Below the pieces are notes generated by a model, which was not told the origin of the DNA, ran no database searches, and saw only the letters and a list, made by a program, of their open reading frames with translations. Below, in pieces: positions 39,541 to 48,994 of a stretch of 64,000 nt of DNA. This DNA comes from Rhizobiales bacterium 65-79 (GTDB taxonomy: Bacteria; Pseudomonadota; Alphaproteobacteria; Rhizobiales; Rhizobiaceae), in contig MKRJ01000017.1 in the NCBI GenBank assembly GCA_001896885.1, forward strand, positions 1 through 64,000, given 5' to 3'. Made by a program: the position numbers and the translations under genes. Every line of letters starts with the position of its first letter. The stretch's first letter is position 1.

Positions 39541-39933
39541 TCATTCGGCAGGCGTCATCGAAGGATGGCGTCCGCCTTCGTCTATCGGGCCGTATTCATG
39601 GAGCACGCGATGCAGCATTCGCGCTACCATGCGCATGACCTTTCCGCCCAACGACGGCGTGGCGAAATGCGACGCGAACTCACGATTGATCTCGATCGGC
39701 CGCCAATAGGCTTCATGCCAGGCGTTGAAGGCTTGCAACAGTTCGACACCCTGCTGCTGACCGACCTGCAGGTAGCAGCAGTCGCAATCCGCGCGCAGGG
39801 TGACCTTGCCGTTCTTGCGGATCTTGAACCGATGATGGCTCGGATAGTGGTGAAGCCACCCGCGATCCATCTCGAAGTCCTGGGCGCTTTCGCGCAACGC
39901 GGATATTGTTGGACTGACGTTCAGATAGGGCAT
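39541..39933 (-). CDS. small Cys-containing protein under riboswitch 7
   Basis: The 130-residue soluble protein has a strong AGGAGG ribosome site before ATG 39933. It contains a compact CDCC motif (Cys50, 52, 53) and many His residues in its first half (LHHYPSHHRF), a possible metal site, then a helical C-terminal half. I do not recognise the family. It is the only clear gene between fluoride riboswitch 7 and a strong terminator, so it is a dedicated fluoride-response protein. Confidence 0.75.
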   Translation of the reverse strand: MPYLNVSPTISALRESAQDFEMDRGWLHHYPSHHRFKIRKNGKVTLRADCDCCYLQVGQQQGVELLQAFNAWHEAYWRPIEINREFASHFATPSLGGKVMRMVARMLHRVLHEYGPIDEGGRHPSMTPAE

Positions 39934-40013
39934 GACAAAACCTCCTGTTGCTTCCGACAGCAATAGCTCATCGTTTTGGCTCGACCGGCCAGCAAGTGGC
40001 CAGACGGATCGGT

Positions 40014-40094
40014 CTAACGACAAGGACGCAGAAGGAGTCGCGGCATGTGGATTGTGTAAAACCACCACATGAGGCCCGCCTTTCGGCGGGTCAA
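40014..40094 (-). CDS. possible 26-residue leader ORF after riboswitch 7
   Basis: A TTG start lies three bases after GGGAG, the ribosome site masked in the riboswitch 7 hairpin, and opens a 26-codon frame that includes a second in-frame ATG at 40070. It ends 80 bases before the 130-residue gene, so direct coupling is not evident. It matches the leader pattern seen after other switches, but with weaker support. Confidence 0.35.
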   Translation of the reverse strand: MTRRKAGLMWWFYTIHMPRLLLRPCR

Positions 40095-40096
40095 CT

Positions 40097-40169
40097 ACTC
40101 CCACTGCGATCTCTGTCGCGGCAGGAGTCATCAGCCTCTTCGGCAGTTCAGAGGGGGACTCCATCCCCT
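40097..40169 (-). promoter_or_regulatory. fluoride riboswitch 7 (minus strand)
   Basis: On the minus strand: GGGGATGGAGTCCCCC, GAACTGCC and GGCTGATGACTCCTGCC. ACTCCTGCCGCGA and TCGCAGTGGGAGT (40097-40128) form a 13-position hairpin with one mismatch that covers a GGGAG ribosome-like site. Confidence 0.92.
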
Positions 40170-40175
40170 GTTGTC

Positions 40176-40204
40176 CTTATACCTGAAATTGTCCCGCAGT
40201 CCAA
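40176..40204 (-). promoter_or_regulatory. sigma70-type promoter of fluoride riboswitch 7
   Basis: -35 TTGGAC, 17-base spacer, -10 TATAAG on the minus strand, six to seven bases before the aptamer. It is divergent from the promoter of riboswitch 8. Confidence 0.75.
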
Positions 40205-40270
40205 TAGAGACAAGATTTCGGTACTGCTTAGGCCACGCAGAATCTGCTCCATCCCACGCATTTGACGCGA

Positions 40271-40299
40271 TTGCGGCACGCCGCGCGCAATGCTACCTA
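40271..40299 (+). promoter_or_regulatory. sigma70-type promoter of fluoride riboswitch 8
   Basis: -35 TTGCGG, 17-base spacer, -10 TACCTA; seven bases before the aptamer. Confidence 0.5.
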
Positions 40300-40306
40300 T
40301 CCAACA

Positions 40307-40373
40307 GGGAATGGAGTCTCCCTTCAACCGCCGTCGGCTGATGACTCCTGCTGCGTACTGAGCGCGGTTGGAG
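40307..40373 (+). promoter_or_regulatory. fluoride riboswitch 8, ABC ATPase operon
   Basis: GGGAATGGAGTCTCCC, CAACCGCC and GGCTGATGACTCCTG follow the motif. CTCCTGCTGCG (40345-40355) can pair with CGCGGTTGGAG (40363-40373) at ten of eleven positions, covering the ribosome site of ATG 40382. Confidence 0.93.
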
Positions 40374-40381
40374 CGACGACG

Positions 40382-40555
40382 ATGGATATTTTCCTGGTGG
40401 ATCCCGGTCATCGGGGCAAGACGGACGGGATAGTTCCGGCCGAGCCCCATCGGCCCGAGATCGGCTTAATTGGCGAGTTGGTGGCGGCATCGGCCGTCTC
40501 TGAGCACGAGCAGCCCGCCGGAATGACCGGCGACGGAAGAAGCTTTCCGGCATAG
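40382..40555 (+). CDS. 57-residue leader protein under riboswitch 8
   Basis: The ATG is eight bases after the ribosome site masked by riboswitch 8. The product is small, acidic and soluble, starting MDIFLVDPGHRGK, with no recognised family. It ends eight bases before the ABC ATPase, whose ATG has no clear ribosome site of its own, so re-initiation coupling is likely. Confidence 0.6.
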   Translation: MDIFLVDPGHRGKTDGIVPAEPHRPEIGLIGELVAASAVSEHEQPAGMTGDGRSFPA

Positions 40556-40563
40556 CTGCGACG

Positions 40564-41298
40564 ATGCGGACAGCCACCAGGCAGACGGTCGGCGAGCCGG
40601 TGCTCGTCGTACAGGACATGAGCGTTGTCCTGGGGCGGACCGTTGTTCTGGATAGACTATCGCTCACCATGCTTCGGGGCGAGATCCTGGGCATTGTCGG
40701 GGCCACGGGCGGTGGCAAATCCGTTCTTCTCAGGACGTTGCTCGGGCTTCACGAAAAGCGTGCCGGCATCATCCGGCTGTTCAGCATCGATCTCGACAGG
40801 GCATCCGATGTCGACCGCCTGAGCCTCGACATGCGGATCGGGGTCCTTTTCCAGCAAGGAGCGCTTTTTTCATCGCTGACCGTGCTCGAAAACATCCAGG
40901 TGCCGCTGCGCAGATATGTTGCGCTTTCCAGGCCGCTCATCGACGAACTCGCGCACCTCAAGCTCAGGCTCGTCGGGCTGGAACCCGGCGCCGCTGCGAA
41001 ATACCCGTCGGAGCTTTCCGGAGGAATGATCAAGAGAGCCGCCCTGGCACGGGCTCTTGCGCTCGATCCCGAGCTTCTCTTTCTCGACGAACCCACATCT
41101 GGCCTGGACCCGATCGCGGCTGCGGAAATCGATGAACTTGTGACGAAGCTCAAGGAGACCATGGGCCTGTCCATTTACATGGTGACTCATGATCTCGACA
41201 GCCTTTTCTCGGTTTGCGACAGGATCGCCGTGCTCTCCGAAAAGAAGATCGTTCTGGAGGGTCCGCTGAGCGAGATTTTTCGCAGCGACGACCCATAG
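40564..41298 (+). CDS. MlaF-like ABC transporter ATPase, orphan
   Basis: The 244-residue protein has Walker A GATGGGKS (about 50-57), the Q-loop FQQGALFSSLTV (about 100), the signature LSGGM.KRAALARALALDPELLFLDEPTSGLDP (given in two blocks around residues 157-190) and a switch His in VTHDLDS. The FSSLTV and GGMIKR features place it with MlaF/Mkl ATPases of phospholipid or toluene-tolerance transporters. No MlaE permease or MCE protein gene is nearby, so it either serves a permease elsewhere or acts alone. Confidence 0.85.
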   Translation: MRTATRQTVGEPVLVVQDMSVVLGRTVVLDRLSLTMLRGEILGIVGATGGGKSVLLRTLLGLHEKRAGIIRLFSIDLDRASDVDRLSLDMRIGVLFQQGALFSSLTVLENIQVPLRRYVALSRPLIDELAHLKLRLVGLEPGAAAKYPSELSGGMIKRAALARALALDPELLFLDEPTSGLDPIAAAEIDELVTKLKETMGLSIYMVTHDLDSLFSVCDRIAVLSEKKIVLEGPLSEIFRSDDP

Positions 41299-41414
41299 GT
41301 AATTGCCTACTTCCACGGCAAGCGCGCCCGCCAGATAGCCAGGACGCACGAAACCGAGGACAGGCGGTTCGCTACATAGGGATGCACAAGGAATGAAGGG
41401 AGCGAGTTAGTCAC

Positions 41415-43217
41415 ATGGACGGAGCGGTCAAGACAAGAAAATTTCGTTCGCAGGCGTGGTTCGACAATCCGGACAATCCCGGAATGACGGCGCTTTATCT
41501 GGAACGATACCTCAATTACGGGCTCACAAGAGGCGAGTTGCAAGCCGGCAAACCCATCATCGGCATAGCGCAGACGGGTTCCGACCTGTCTCCCTGCAAC
41601 CGCCACCACCTCGAACTCGCCAAGCGCGTTCGCGAGGGGATAGCCGCCGCTGGAGGCGTTGCGCTGGAATTTCCCTGCCACCCGATCCAGGAGACGGGAA
41701 AGCGTCCCACGGCTTCGCTCGACCGAAACCTTGCCTATCTGTCGCTTGTCGAGGTCCTCTACGGCTACCCGCTGGACGGCGCCGTCCTTCTGGTCGGGTG
41801 CGACAAGACCGTGCCGGCCATGCTTATGGCGGCCGCCACGGTCAATCTTCCGTCTATCGCCCTTTCGGTCGGGCCGATGCTGAATGGCTGGCATAACGGC
41901 AGACGGACAGGTTCGGGCACCATCGTCTGGGAATCGCGCCAGCGGCTCTCCGCCGGAGAGATCGACTATGCCGAATTCATGGAACTGGTCGCCTCTTCCG
42001 CCCCATCGACCGGCTACTGCAATACGATGGGCACGGCGACGACGATGAATTCGCTAGCCGAAGCGCTCGGCATGCAACTCCCCGGCTCTGCCGCAATACC
42101 CGCGCCATACCGGGAAAGGGGCCAGATGGCGTATGAGACCGGGCTGCGGATCGTCGACATGGTCCAAGAGGACCTGAAGCCATCGGACATCATGACACGA
42201 GCGGCCTTCGAGAACGCCATCGTGGTCAATTCGGCCATCGGAGGCTCGACGAACGCGCCGATCCACCTGAACGCCATAGCCCGTCACCTTGGCATTCCGC
42301 TCAGCAATGACGACTGGGAGAAGATCGGGCATTCCATCCCGCTGCTCGTCAACCTCCAGCCGGTCGGGGAATATCTGGGCGAAGACTATTGCCATGCCGG
42401 CGGCGTTCCTGCCGTCGTGATGGAGCTCATGAAAGCGGGTCTGCTGCCCCATCCGGACGCAAGGACCGCGAACGGCAAAACCATAGGAGAGAATTGCGGT
42501 TCTGCGGAAAATCAGGATCTCGAGGTGATCCGCACCGTTGCCAAGCCGCTGAAGGCCAATGCCGGATTTCTCAACCTCAAGGGCAATCTCTTCGACAGCG
42601 CCATCATGAAGACAAGCGCCATTTCGAACGAATTCCGGGAGCGCTACCTTTCAGACCCGGATGATCCCGATGCGTTCGAGGGCAAAGCCATGGTTTTCGA
42701 TGGGCCGGAAGAATACCACCGGCGCATTGATGACCCGACGCTCGGCATCGACGAGGATACGATCCTTTTCATGCGCGGCACCGGCCCCGTCGGCTATCCA
42801 GGCGGCGCGGAAGTGGTGAACATGCAGCCGCCCGACTATCTGATCAGGAAGGGCGTGCATTCCCTGCCGTGCATCGGCGACGGCCGCCAGTCCGGCACAT
42901 CTGCATCGCCCTCCATCCTGAACGCTTCACCCGAAGCCGCCGCCGGCGGCGGTCTCGCGCTGTTACAGTCCGGTGACCGCGTCCGGATCGATCTAAAGGC
43001 GAGAAGCGTCGACGTCCTCGTCGACGATGAGGAACTGAAACGCCGCCGGGCATTGTTGGAGCAGAAAGGAGGCTACGACTACCCACTCAGCCAAACGCCG
43101 TGGCAGGAGATCCAACGCGGTATCGTCGAACAGTTCTCGGAAGGAATGGTTCTTCGACCGACCGTGAAGTACCAGGACGTCGCCCATCGCAGCGGTATTC
43201 CGCGCGACAATCACTAG
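41415..43217 (+). CDS. IlvD/Edd-family dehydratase (sugar-acid dehydratase-like)
   Basis: Dehydrates a dihydroxy or sugar acid using an Fe-S cluster. The 600-residue protein has Cys61 (SPCN), Cys129 (VGCDKT) and Cys202 (TGYCNTMG), the cluster ligands of the family. Its N-terminus ([21 protein letters not shown]) and length match the pentonate/arabonate dehydratase branch better than dihydroxy-acid dehydratase proper. It lies 116 bases after the ABC ATPase, with no riboswitch of its own, probably on the riboswitch 8 transcript. Specificity is unproven. Confidence 0.85.
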   Translation: MDGAVKTRKFRSQAWFDNPDNPGMTALYLERYLNYGLTRGELQAGKPIIGIAQTGSDLSPCNRHHLELAKRVREGIAAAGGVALEFPCHPIQETGKRPTASLDRNLAYLSLVEVLYGYPLDGAVLLVGCDKTVPAMLMAAATVNLPSIALSVGPMLNGWHNGRRTGSGTIVWESRQRLSAGEIDYAEFMELVASSAPSTGYCNTMGTATTMNSLAEALGMQLPGSAAIPAPYRERGQMAYETGLRIVDMVQEDLKPSDIMTRAAFENAIVVNSAIGGSTNAPIHLNAIARHLGIPLSNDDWEKIGHSIPLLVNLQPVGEYLGEDYCHAGGVPAVVMELMKAGLLPHPDARTANGKTIGENCGSAENQDLEVIRTVAKPLKANAGFLNLKGNLFDSAIMKTSAISNEFRERYLSDPDDPDAFEGKAMVFDGPEEYHRRIDDPTLGIDEDTILFMRGTGPVGYPGGAEVVNMQPPDYLIRKGVHSLPCIGDGRQSGTSASPSILNASPEAAAGGGLALLQSGDRVRIDLKARSVDVLVDDEELKRRRALLEQKGGYDYPLSQTPWQEIQRGIVEQFSEGMVLRPTVKYQDVAHRSGIPRDNH

Positions 43218-43384
43218 CGCGGGCTAGGGAACCGCTCGCCGCGTGTCGGTCCGGCGTGGGCTTGTAAGTGCATGGTCTCGTTTACGGCAAGGAACTGGAT
43301 CGATGCTGCCCTGACCTCGGTCACGCGACGGACGGATTGCCGCTGAATAGGTTGCTTGCTGCGCGCAATTGAAAGGTCGGTGTC

Positions 43385-44323
43385 ATGGACATGACGGAAA
43401 GGTCCGACATCGCGGCAGCTATCGAGAGGCTTTGCTCCCTCCACGATGGCGATAGCGGCGTGCTCGACGTGATCAAATGCGGCCGGGCCGCCATACCCGC
43501 ATTGTGCACGGTGCTGTTTCAGCGAGAACCGAGCGGGCTTTTCGCGACCAGATGCCGCGCGGTTCAGGCATTGGCTGCTTTGAAGGCCCATGATCCGCTC
43601 GTCCAGTTTCTTTCGGACGGCCATGTCGCGGCCGATCCGGTCGAGCGAATGGGCGACGAAGCCGTCATGGATACGGCGGCGCGCGCGTTGGCAAAAGGTC
43701 GCCGTGACGACGTTGCTTTCCATACCCTGCTCAGGCTGGCCGAGGCGCGGCCATATCTTTCAGGCGTCATCGAGGCTCTCGGAGCATTGGAGCGAACCGA
43801 AGCCATCCCGGTGCTGGCCGGGGCGCTGACCGAGGACGGGAGCAGACAGGCGGCGGCAGCGGCTATCCTGCAACTCGGCAGAGCGGCCCTGCCGACGCTC
43901 ATCCCGATAGCGAAGGCAGGCGGGCCTTTCCCCGCCTACGAAAGCCACGTCAGCCGAAAGAAAAGAAAAGGCGTCCTTGAGCTGATCGAAACGATCGGCA
44001 TCCGGACAAAGGACTGGCCATCGCTGCGGAGCCTCGTCCGCGACAGCGATCCACAGGTCGCCTTCGTCGCCTGCAGGATATGCATGGAATTCGGGCCACG
44101 CCGCGAAAGATCGGGAGCGGAAAGGCGGATGGGTCAACTCCTGCTCCAGTCCGACGCGAAGCTGGAGGACGAGATCGAGACCTATCTGGGATTGCAGCCT
44201 GTCCGCATGGCAGCGGGAGACGATAATCCTTCGAGGGCCGGCGCCGGAACTTCGTCCGCCATGCGGCATTTACTGCAAGGAATAACCCGTTTCCTGAGAG
44301 GTATCTTCCGCCTGGATCATTGA
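43385..44323 (+). CDS. HEAT-repeat protein
   Basis: The 312-residue protein is built of amphipathic helix pairs typical of HEAT/PBS-lyase repeats (for instance GVIEALGALERTEAIPVLAGAL at about 135-156, then AAAILQLGRAALPTLIPI at about 160-178). The C-terminus is a short basic helix. Such solenoids bind proteins or nucleic acid. It precedes the promoter of riboswitch 9, whose -35 box overlaps its stop codon, and probably ends the riboswitch 8 operon. Confidence 0.75.
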   Translation: MDMTERSDIAAAIERLCSLHDGDSGVLDVIKCGRAAIPALCTVLFQREPSGLFATRCRAVQALAALKAHDPLVQFLSDGHVAADPVERMGDEAVMDTAARALAKGRRDDVAFHTLLRLAEARPYLSGVIEALGALERTEAIPVLAGALTEDGSRQAAAAAILQLGRAALPTLIPIAKAGGPFPAYESHVSRKKRKGVLELIETIGIRTKDWPSLRSLVRDSDPQVAFVACRICMEFGPRRERSGAERRMGQLLLQSDAKLEDEIETYLGLQPVRMAAGDDNPSRAGAGTSSAMRHLLQGITRFLRGIFRLDH

Positions 44324-44348
44324 CATTCCAGGGAGAAAATCCAAGATT
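44320..44348 (+). promoter_or_regulatory. sigma70-type promoter of fluoride riboswitch 9
   Basis: -35 TTGACA, overlapping the stop codon of the HEAT-repeat gene; 17-base spacer; -10 AAGATT; six bases before the aptamer. Confidence 0.65.
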
Positions 44349-44354
44349 TCACAT

Positions 44355-44420
44355 GGCGATGGAGTTCGCCTTCGAGCGCCGATCGGCTGATGACTCCTTG
44401 ACTGTCCTGAGAGACGGAGA
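44355..44420 (+). promoter_or_regulatory. fluoride riboswitch 9, MutS-like pair B
   Basis: GGCGATGGAGTTCGCC, GAGCGCCG and GGCTGATGACTCCTTG match the motif. CTCC of the aptamer can pair with GGAG of the ribosome site GGAGAGG before ATG 44428, with a short inner stem GTC/GAC, but the pairing is weaker than in the others. Confidence 0.93.
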
Positions 44421-44427
44421 GGTGTCC

Positions 44428-46134
44428 ATGCTTATCGAGAACACGGCGCTTGCGCATGATCGGAAAGCCAATTCCGGAAAGCGCCCGCGTTCGAAACGCA
44501 CGGGCAAATCAGATTCCGGCGGGAATGCCGCCCCAAAGGCGGCCCGCAGCGCTTCATCGGAAAAGAAGAGAGAACCACCGCAAAGGGCACAGTCCGATGC
44601 ACCGTTCGGCAGCATCCTGTTTCCTGCCGGGTGTGAGCAGTTGCGCAACGAGACCGGCGAAATGCCGGAATGCTTTACCGACCTCAATCTCGATCAGGTC
44701 ATCGCGGCGGTGATAGCCAAGCAGGACGCCACCGTGCTGCAGCCTTTCTTCTACTCGACCTATCGCGACGCGGAAATCCTCCGTTATCGGCAGGATGTCT
44801 TCCGCGAGCTGGCGAATGACGATCTTCGTTCGTCGGTAACCAGCTTCTGCGAGCGGATGAACAGGGTTCGTCTGGAACTGGGCTACGCCAAAAAGATCCA
44901 GTACAAATGCCACAGGCAAGTGGTGATCTTCCGGGCAATCCGGATCTATTGTCAAAGCATTGAAACGCTCGCCTCCGAGTTCCGTAATTTCGACCTCATA
45001 TCCGAAGGGTTCCTCGGCTTCCGGCGTCATCTCGAAAAATACAGATCCTCGGAGGAGTTTGCGGAACTGGTCGAGGAGGCGCGAGACTTGCAGGAGCGTC
45101 TCTCCACCGTCCAGTATTCGATGCTTGTGCACGGCGGTAAGGTCACCGTCCGCAAGTATGCTTCCGAACGCGACTACAGCGCCATCGTGCTGGATCAATT
45201 CAAGCGGTTTCGGACCGAAACGAACCAGGAAACGGAACGGAAGCCGCGCGACACTGAATCGATGAACCATATCGAGGAGGGCATTCTCGACCTCGTCGGC
45301 AAGCTTTATCCTGAAATCTTCTCGGCCCTTCAGGACTACCTCCGGCGTCATGATCGGTTTATCGACGAGACGATGGCGCTGTTCGACAGGGAGATTCAAT
45401 TCTACCTGACCCTCCTCGCCTACATCGCTCCGATCAAGCAGAAAGGCCTCGCCTTCTGCATCCCGGAGATTTCCGCGTCCGACAGGGCAGGCTTCGCCTG
45501 CGAGAGTTTCGACCTGGCTTTGGCGGCCAAGCTTGTCGGCGAAAAGCAGGGCGTCATATGCAACGATTTCCACCTCGACGGTCCGGAACGGATGATCGTG
45601 GTGTCCGGGCCGAACCAGGGAGGCAAGACGACGTTTGCCCGGATGTTCGGCCAGCTGCATTTCCTGGCGGGGCTGGGGTGCCCGGTTCCCGGGCGGAAAG
45701 CCAAGCTTTTCCTGGCCGACCAGATATTCACGCATTTCGAAAGAGAGGAGGACATCTCGAACCTGCGAGGCAAGCTCGAGGACGAACTGGTGCGCCTGCA
45801 CGAGACGATCGAGGCCATGACGGACGACAGCGTCGTCATCCTGAACGAAATATTCAACTCGACCAGTCTGCAGGATCAGATTTTCCTGAGCCGCCGGATC
45901 CTGGAGGCAATCCTGGCGACCGACGCTCTTTGCGTCTGCGTCACGTTCATCGACGAGCTTTCGTCGTTGAACGAGAAGACCGTGAGCATGGTCAGCACGG
46001 TGGTTCCCGAAGATCCCGCGACACGCACGTTCCGGATCGTGCGCAAACCGGCCGACGGGCTCGCATACGCCCTGTCGCTCGCTGAAAGGCGCAAGGTCAC
46101 CCACGAACAGCTCCTGAAGCGGATCCCCCGATGA
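44428..46134 (+). CDS. MutS-like ATPase, subunit 1 of pair B
   Basis: Exactly 568 residues, like its paralogue at 15164, with Walker A GPNQGGKT at residues 394-401 and the Walker B Asn (VILNEIF) at 473, the same positions as in pair A. The N-terminal 70 residues are Lys/Arg/Ser-rich and poorly conserved between the two copies. The start at ATG 44428 follows GGAGAGG; longer frames would read through the riboswitch. Overlaps its partner by four bases (ATGA). Confidence 0.87.
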   Translation: MLIENTALAHDRKANSGKRPRSKRTGKSDSGGNAAPKAARSASSEKKREPPQRAQSDAPFGSILFPAGCEQLRNETGEMPECFTDLNLDQVIAAVIAKQDATVLQPFFYSTYRDAEILRYRQDVFRELANDDLRSSVTSFCERMNRVRLELGYAKKIQYKCHRQVVIFRAIRIYCQSIETLASEFRNFDLISEGFLGFRRHLEKYRSSEEFAELVEEARDLQERLSTVQYSMLVHGGKVTVRKYASERDYSAIVLDQFKRFRTETNQETERKPRDTESMNHIEEGILDLVGKLYPEIFSALQDYLRRHDRFIDETMALFDREIQFYLTLLAYIAPIKQKGLAFCIPEISASDRAGFACESFDLALAAKLVGEKQGVICNDFHLDGPERMIVVSGPNQGGKTTFARMFGQLHFLAGLGCPVPGRKAKLFLADQIFTHFEREEDISNLRGKLEDELVRLHETIEAMTDDSVVILNEIFNSTSLQDQIFLSRRILEAILATDALCVCVTFIDELSSLNEKTVSMVSTVVPEDPATRTFRIVRKPADGLAYALSLAERRKVTHEQLLKRIPR

Positions 46135-47654
46135 AAGTCTTCCTGATGCACCCGGACCGGGACTTCGTTCCAGCCAAAGAAGCCGCGTTCGACGACGACG
46201 ATTTCGCGCAGGACCTCGAGCTCGGCGTTCTCCTCGACGCAATGGCCGGAAACGACGGCTATCTCGACGACATCGCCCGGGCTGCCCTTGCCGGAGCATG
46301 GTCCAACGACGCCGGGACAATCCTCTATCGGCAGGAAATTTTGAAAGACTGCCTCGCCAATGACGGCATCGTCCGCGAGCTATACGCATTGGCGCTGGAG
46401 CCGTTCAGCGAAGACAAGCGACGGTTCTACATCCCTTTCGGGATGGATCCGGCCTCGAAGGTGTCGAGCTCGGTGAGCACGCTGCAGATGTCCCTGGATG
46501 TGCTCCGGAGGATCAGAAACACCTGCAATGCCTTCTACAAGACGTTCCATTCGAGGGGGTTCAATCGGCTCTTCGAGACCCTCAACGACAACCTCGATGA
46601 CGACTATCTCGCCTCGGTCAAAGCCGATCTGGAGCGGCTGAAATTCAATGAAGGCGTGCTCGTCAGCGCCGATCTCGGCGAGAGCGGCAAGGGCGCGAAT
46701 TTCATGTTGCGGGAGCCGCAGGAGAAAGACCGCCACATGATTCAGCGGCTCCTGCCCTCTTCGCAGCCGAGTTTCACCATCCAGATCCATCCCCGGGACG
46801 AGGCCGGAGCCCACGCTCTCGGCGAACTGCAGGCTCGCGGCCTGTCCCTGATTTCGGATGCGCTGATGCAATCGGCCGAACACGTCTTCGGATTCCTGAA
46901 GCTGCTGCGGGCGGAGCTCGGCTTTTATGTGACCTGTCTCAATCTGAACGATCGGCTCAAGGGCATTCGCGAGGGCATATGCTTCCCGGTTCCATCGGAG
47001 AAACAGGGCTCATTCTCCTGCCTGGATCTCCGAGATACCTGCCTTGCGCTGACCGTCAACGGCAAGGTCGTGGGCAACGACGTGGATGCGGATGGCAAGT
47101 CGCTGATCATTGTCACCGGAGCGAACCGCGGCGGCAAATCGACCTTCCTACGCAGCGTGGGCCTGGCGCAATTGATGATGCAGGCCGGGATGTTCGTTAC
47201 CGCCGAGGCGTTTTCCTCTTCACTGCATAGCGGCCTCTTCTCCCATTACAAGCGCGAGGAGGACCGCAGCATGACAAGCGGCAAGTTCGACGAAGAGCTT
47301 GTCCGGATGGACCGGATAGCGGCTCGCATCCGGGGTCGGGCGCTCGTTCTCTTCAACGAATCCTTTGCCGCCACGAATGAGCGGGAGGGATCGGAAATCG
47401 CCCATCAGATCGTATCGGCATTGCTCGAACGGGCGGTGATGGTGTTGTTCGTCTCGCATATGTACGAGTTCGCGCGTTCTTTTCTCGATCGGAAGGACGT
47501 CCTCTTTCTCCGGGCGGATCGGGACGATGCCGGCAAGAGAAGTTTCCGCCTTCGTCCCGGAAAACCTCGAGCGACAAGCTTCGGACCCGATTTGTACAAA
47601 GGAATCTTTGGAGCGCCCAAAGTTTCCTCGCGTTCGGACCTGGTCAAGATGTGA
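46131..47654 (+). CDS. MutS-like ATPase, subunit 2 of pair B
   Basis: The 507-residue second subunit, paralogous to the gene at 16867. The P-loop GANRGGKS (about 330-337) has Arg where pair A has Ser, and the Walker B again has Asn (LVLFNESF). TSGKFDEEL is conserved. The two copies of the operon bracket the fluoride island, one at each end. Confidence 0.87.
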   Translation: MKVFLMHPDRDFVPAKEAAFDDDDFAQDLELGVLLDAMAGNDGYLDDIARAALAGAWSNDAGTILYRQEILKDCLANDGIVRELYALALEPFSEDKRRFYIPFGMDPASKVSSSVSTLQMSLDVLRRIRNTCNAFYKTFHSRGFNRLFETLNDNLDDDYLASVKADLERLKFNEGVLVSADLGESGKGANFMLREPQEKDRHMIQRLLPSSQPSFTIQIHPRDEAGAHALGELQARGLSLISDALMQSAEHVFGFLKLLRAELGFYVTCLNLNDRLKGIREGICFPVPSEKQGSFSCLDLRDTCLALTVNGKVVGNDVDADGKSLIIVTGANRGGKSTFLRSVGLAQLMMQAGMFVTAEAFSSSLHSGLFSHYKREEDRSMTSGKFDEELVRMDRIAARIRGRALVLFNESFAATNEREGSEIAHQIVSALLERAVMVLFVSHMYEFARSFLDRKDVLFLRADRDDAGKRSFRLRPGKPRATSFGPDLYKGIFGAPKVSSRSDLVKM

Positions 47655-48015
47655 ATCCGGTCATCGGAACCGCTTCACGCAGCGTTCAGGATTTTCTTCA
47701 GGCTGGCCGCGAGGATTTCAAAGCAGCCCGCCATGCGCTCTTGCTCCACCGCCTTTATTTGAAAATCCGATGCCCCATAATTCCCTTATGGGGCCGCCGC
47801 CAAGGCAGATTGAAAGATGCCTGCCGCCAGCGGTGGGAAATCGTCATCGAGGGGCGTTCCAATACAAAACTGACCTGCGCCTGCGGCAAGATCAGCGTTC
47901 GCTTCGCGCCCCCCCCCTACGGTCGTTCGAGGACTGTTAACAAGCCCTCGGGAAGCCGACATGCGCGTTTGAGCCTCTCCGGCATTTCTGACGGCGAGGC
48001 TCCCGATAATTGGCT
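47655..48015. other. gene-free stretch after pair B with a perfect inverted repeat
   Basis: About 360 bases contain a nine-base perfect inverted repeat GCCCCATAA/TTATGGGGC at 47772-47794 and a run of nine C near 47920. Frames crossing it have no recognisable similarity. It marks the end of the riboswitch-bearing region. Confidence 0.45.
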
Positions 48016-48891
48016 TCACCCACCGATCGGCGTCATGTCCGCATCCTCGAAGGCGGTGGCGATGCCACGCTCGTGCCAGTTGGCGAGATCAGCCTGGCGG
48101 GCGGCGAGCACCTGCTCCCATATGCCGAAGGCATCGGCACCCATCATCAGGCGCAGCGGCGGCGTGTCGCTCTCGACTGCCTCGATCATGAGGGCGGCGG
48201 CCTTGACGGGATCGCCCATCTGGGTGCCGGCGCTGCCGTAGAGATAGTCCTCCACCGGCGCGATGACGGGGCGATAGATGTCCATCGGGTGTGCGGGCCG
48301 CATGTTGATGTCGCCGGCGAACTCCGTGCGGAAGGCACCGGGCTCGACGATCGTCACGCGGATGCCGAGCGGTGCCACTTCGTCGCGCAGCGCTTCGCTC
48401 CAGCCCTCGAGCGCGAACTTGGCCGCACAATAGGGGCCGAAGCCGCCCATCGAGACCAGGCCGCCGATGCTGGTGAGGTTGAGGATGTGGCCCGAGCCCT
48501 GCGCGCGCATGGTGGGCAGGACTGCGCGGGTCAACTCGGCGGCGGCGAAGAAGTTCAGGTCCATCTGCTCGCGCAGCTGTTCGGGGGCAAACTCCTCGAC
48601 AGCGCCGAGCGAGCCGCGTCCGGCGATGTTGGCGAGCACGTCGATGCGGCCAAACTGCTGGAGCGCTTGCGCGACGGCGGCCTCGCGCGCGGCGGCATCG
48701 GTCACGTCGAGCGCGATCGGCAGGGCATGGTCGCCATGGTCGGCAGCCAGCACCGCGAGCCGGTCGGCGCGGCGGCCGGTGAGCACGGCCTGCTCGCCGC
48801 GCGCCAACACGGCCTGGGCAAGCGCCAACCCGAAGCCGGAGGTGGCGCCGGTGATGAACCAGGTGCGGACGGGGTTGGTAGCGATCGTCAT
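48016..48891 (-). CDS. short-chain dehydrogenase/reductase
   Basis: The 291-residue classical SDR has the NAD(P)-binding TGATSGFG (about 15-22), NIAG (about 90), and the catalytic Ser, Tyr and Lys in LTSIGG and YCAAK (about 158-162). The ATG at 48891 has AAGGAT upstream. It is divergent from a LysR-type regulator gene 103 bases away, a standard regulator/target arrangement. Substrate unknown. Confidence 0.9.
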   Translation of the reverse strand: MTIATNPVRTWFITGATSGFGLALAQAVLARGEQAVLTGRRADRLAVLAADHGDHALPIALDVTDAAAREAAVAQALQQFGRIDVLANIAGRGSLGAVEEFAPEQLREQMDLNFFAAAELTRAVLPTMRAQGSGHILNLTSIGGLVSMGGFGPYCAAKFALEGWSEALRDEVAPLGIRVTIVEPGAFRTEFAGDINMRPAHPMDIYRPVIAPVEDYLYGSAGTQMGDPVKAAALMIEAVESDTPPLRLMMGADAFGIWEQVLAARQADLANWHERGIATAFEDADMTPIGG

Positions 48892-48994
48892 GGCAGGTAT
48901 CCTTGGGCACAGGGTTGATACAAGGAAGATCGGCCAGAGGGCTTCTTCAAACAATCGGGCTGAAATCGCATCCGCTATGCGTTATAATTCAGCA

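Noticed and set aside
47772-47794. Perfect inverted repeat as a terminator for the second MutS-like operon
   Set aside because: No T-run follows on either strand, so it is recorded only as a repeat.
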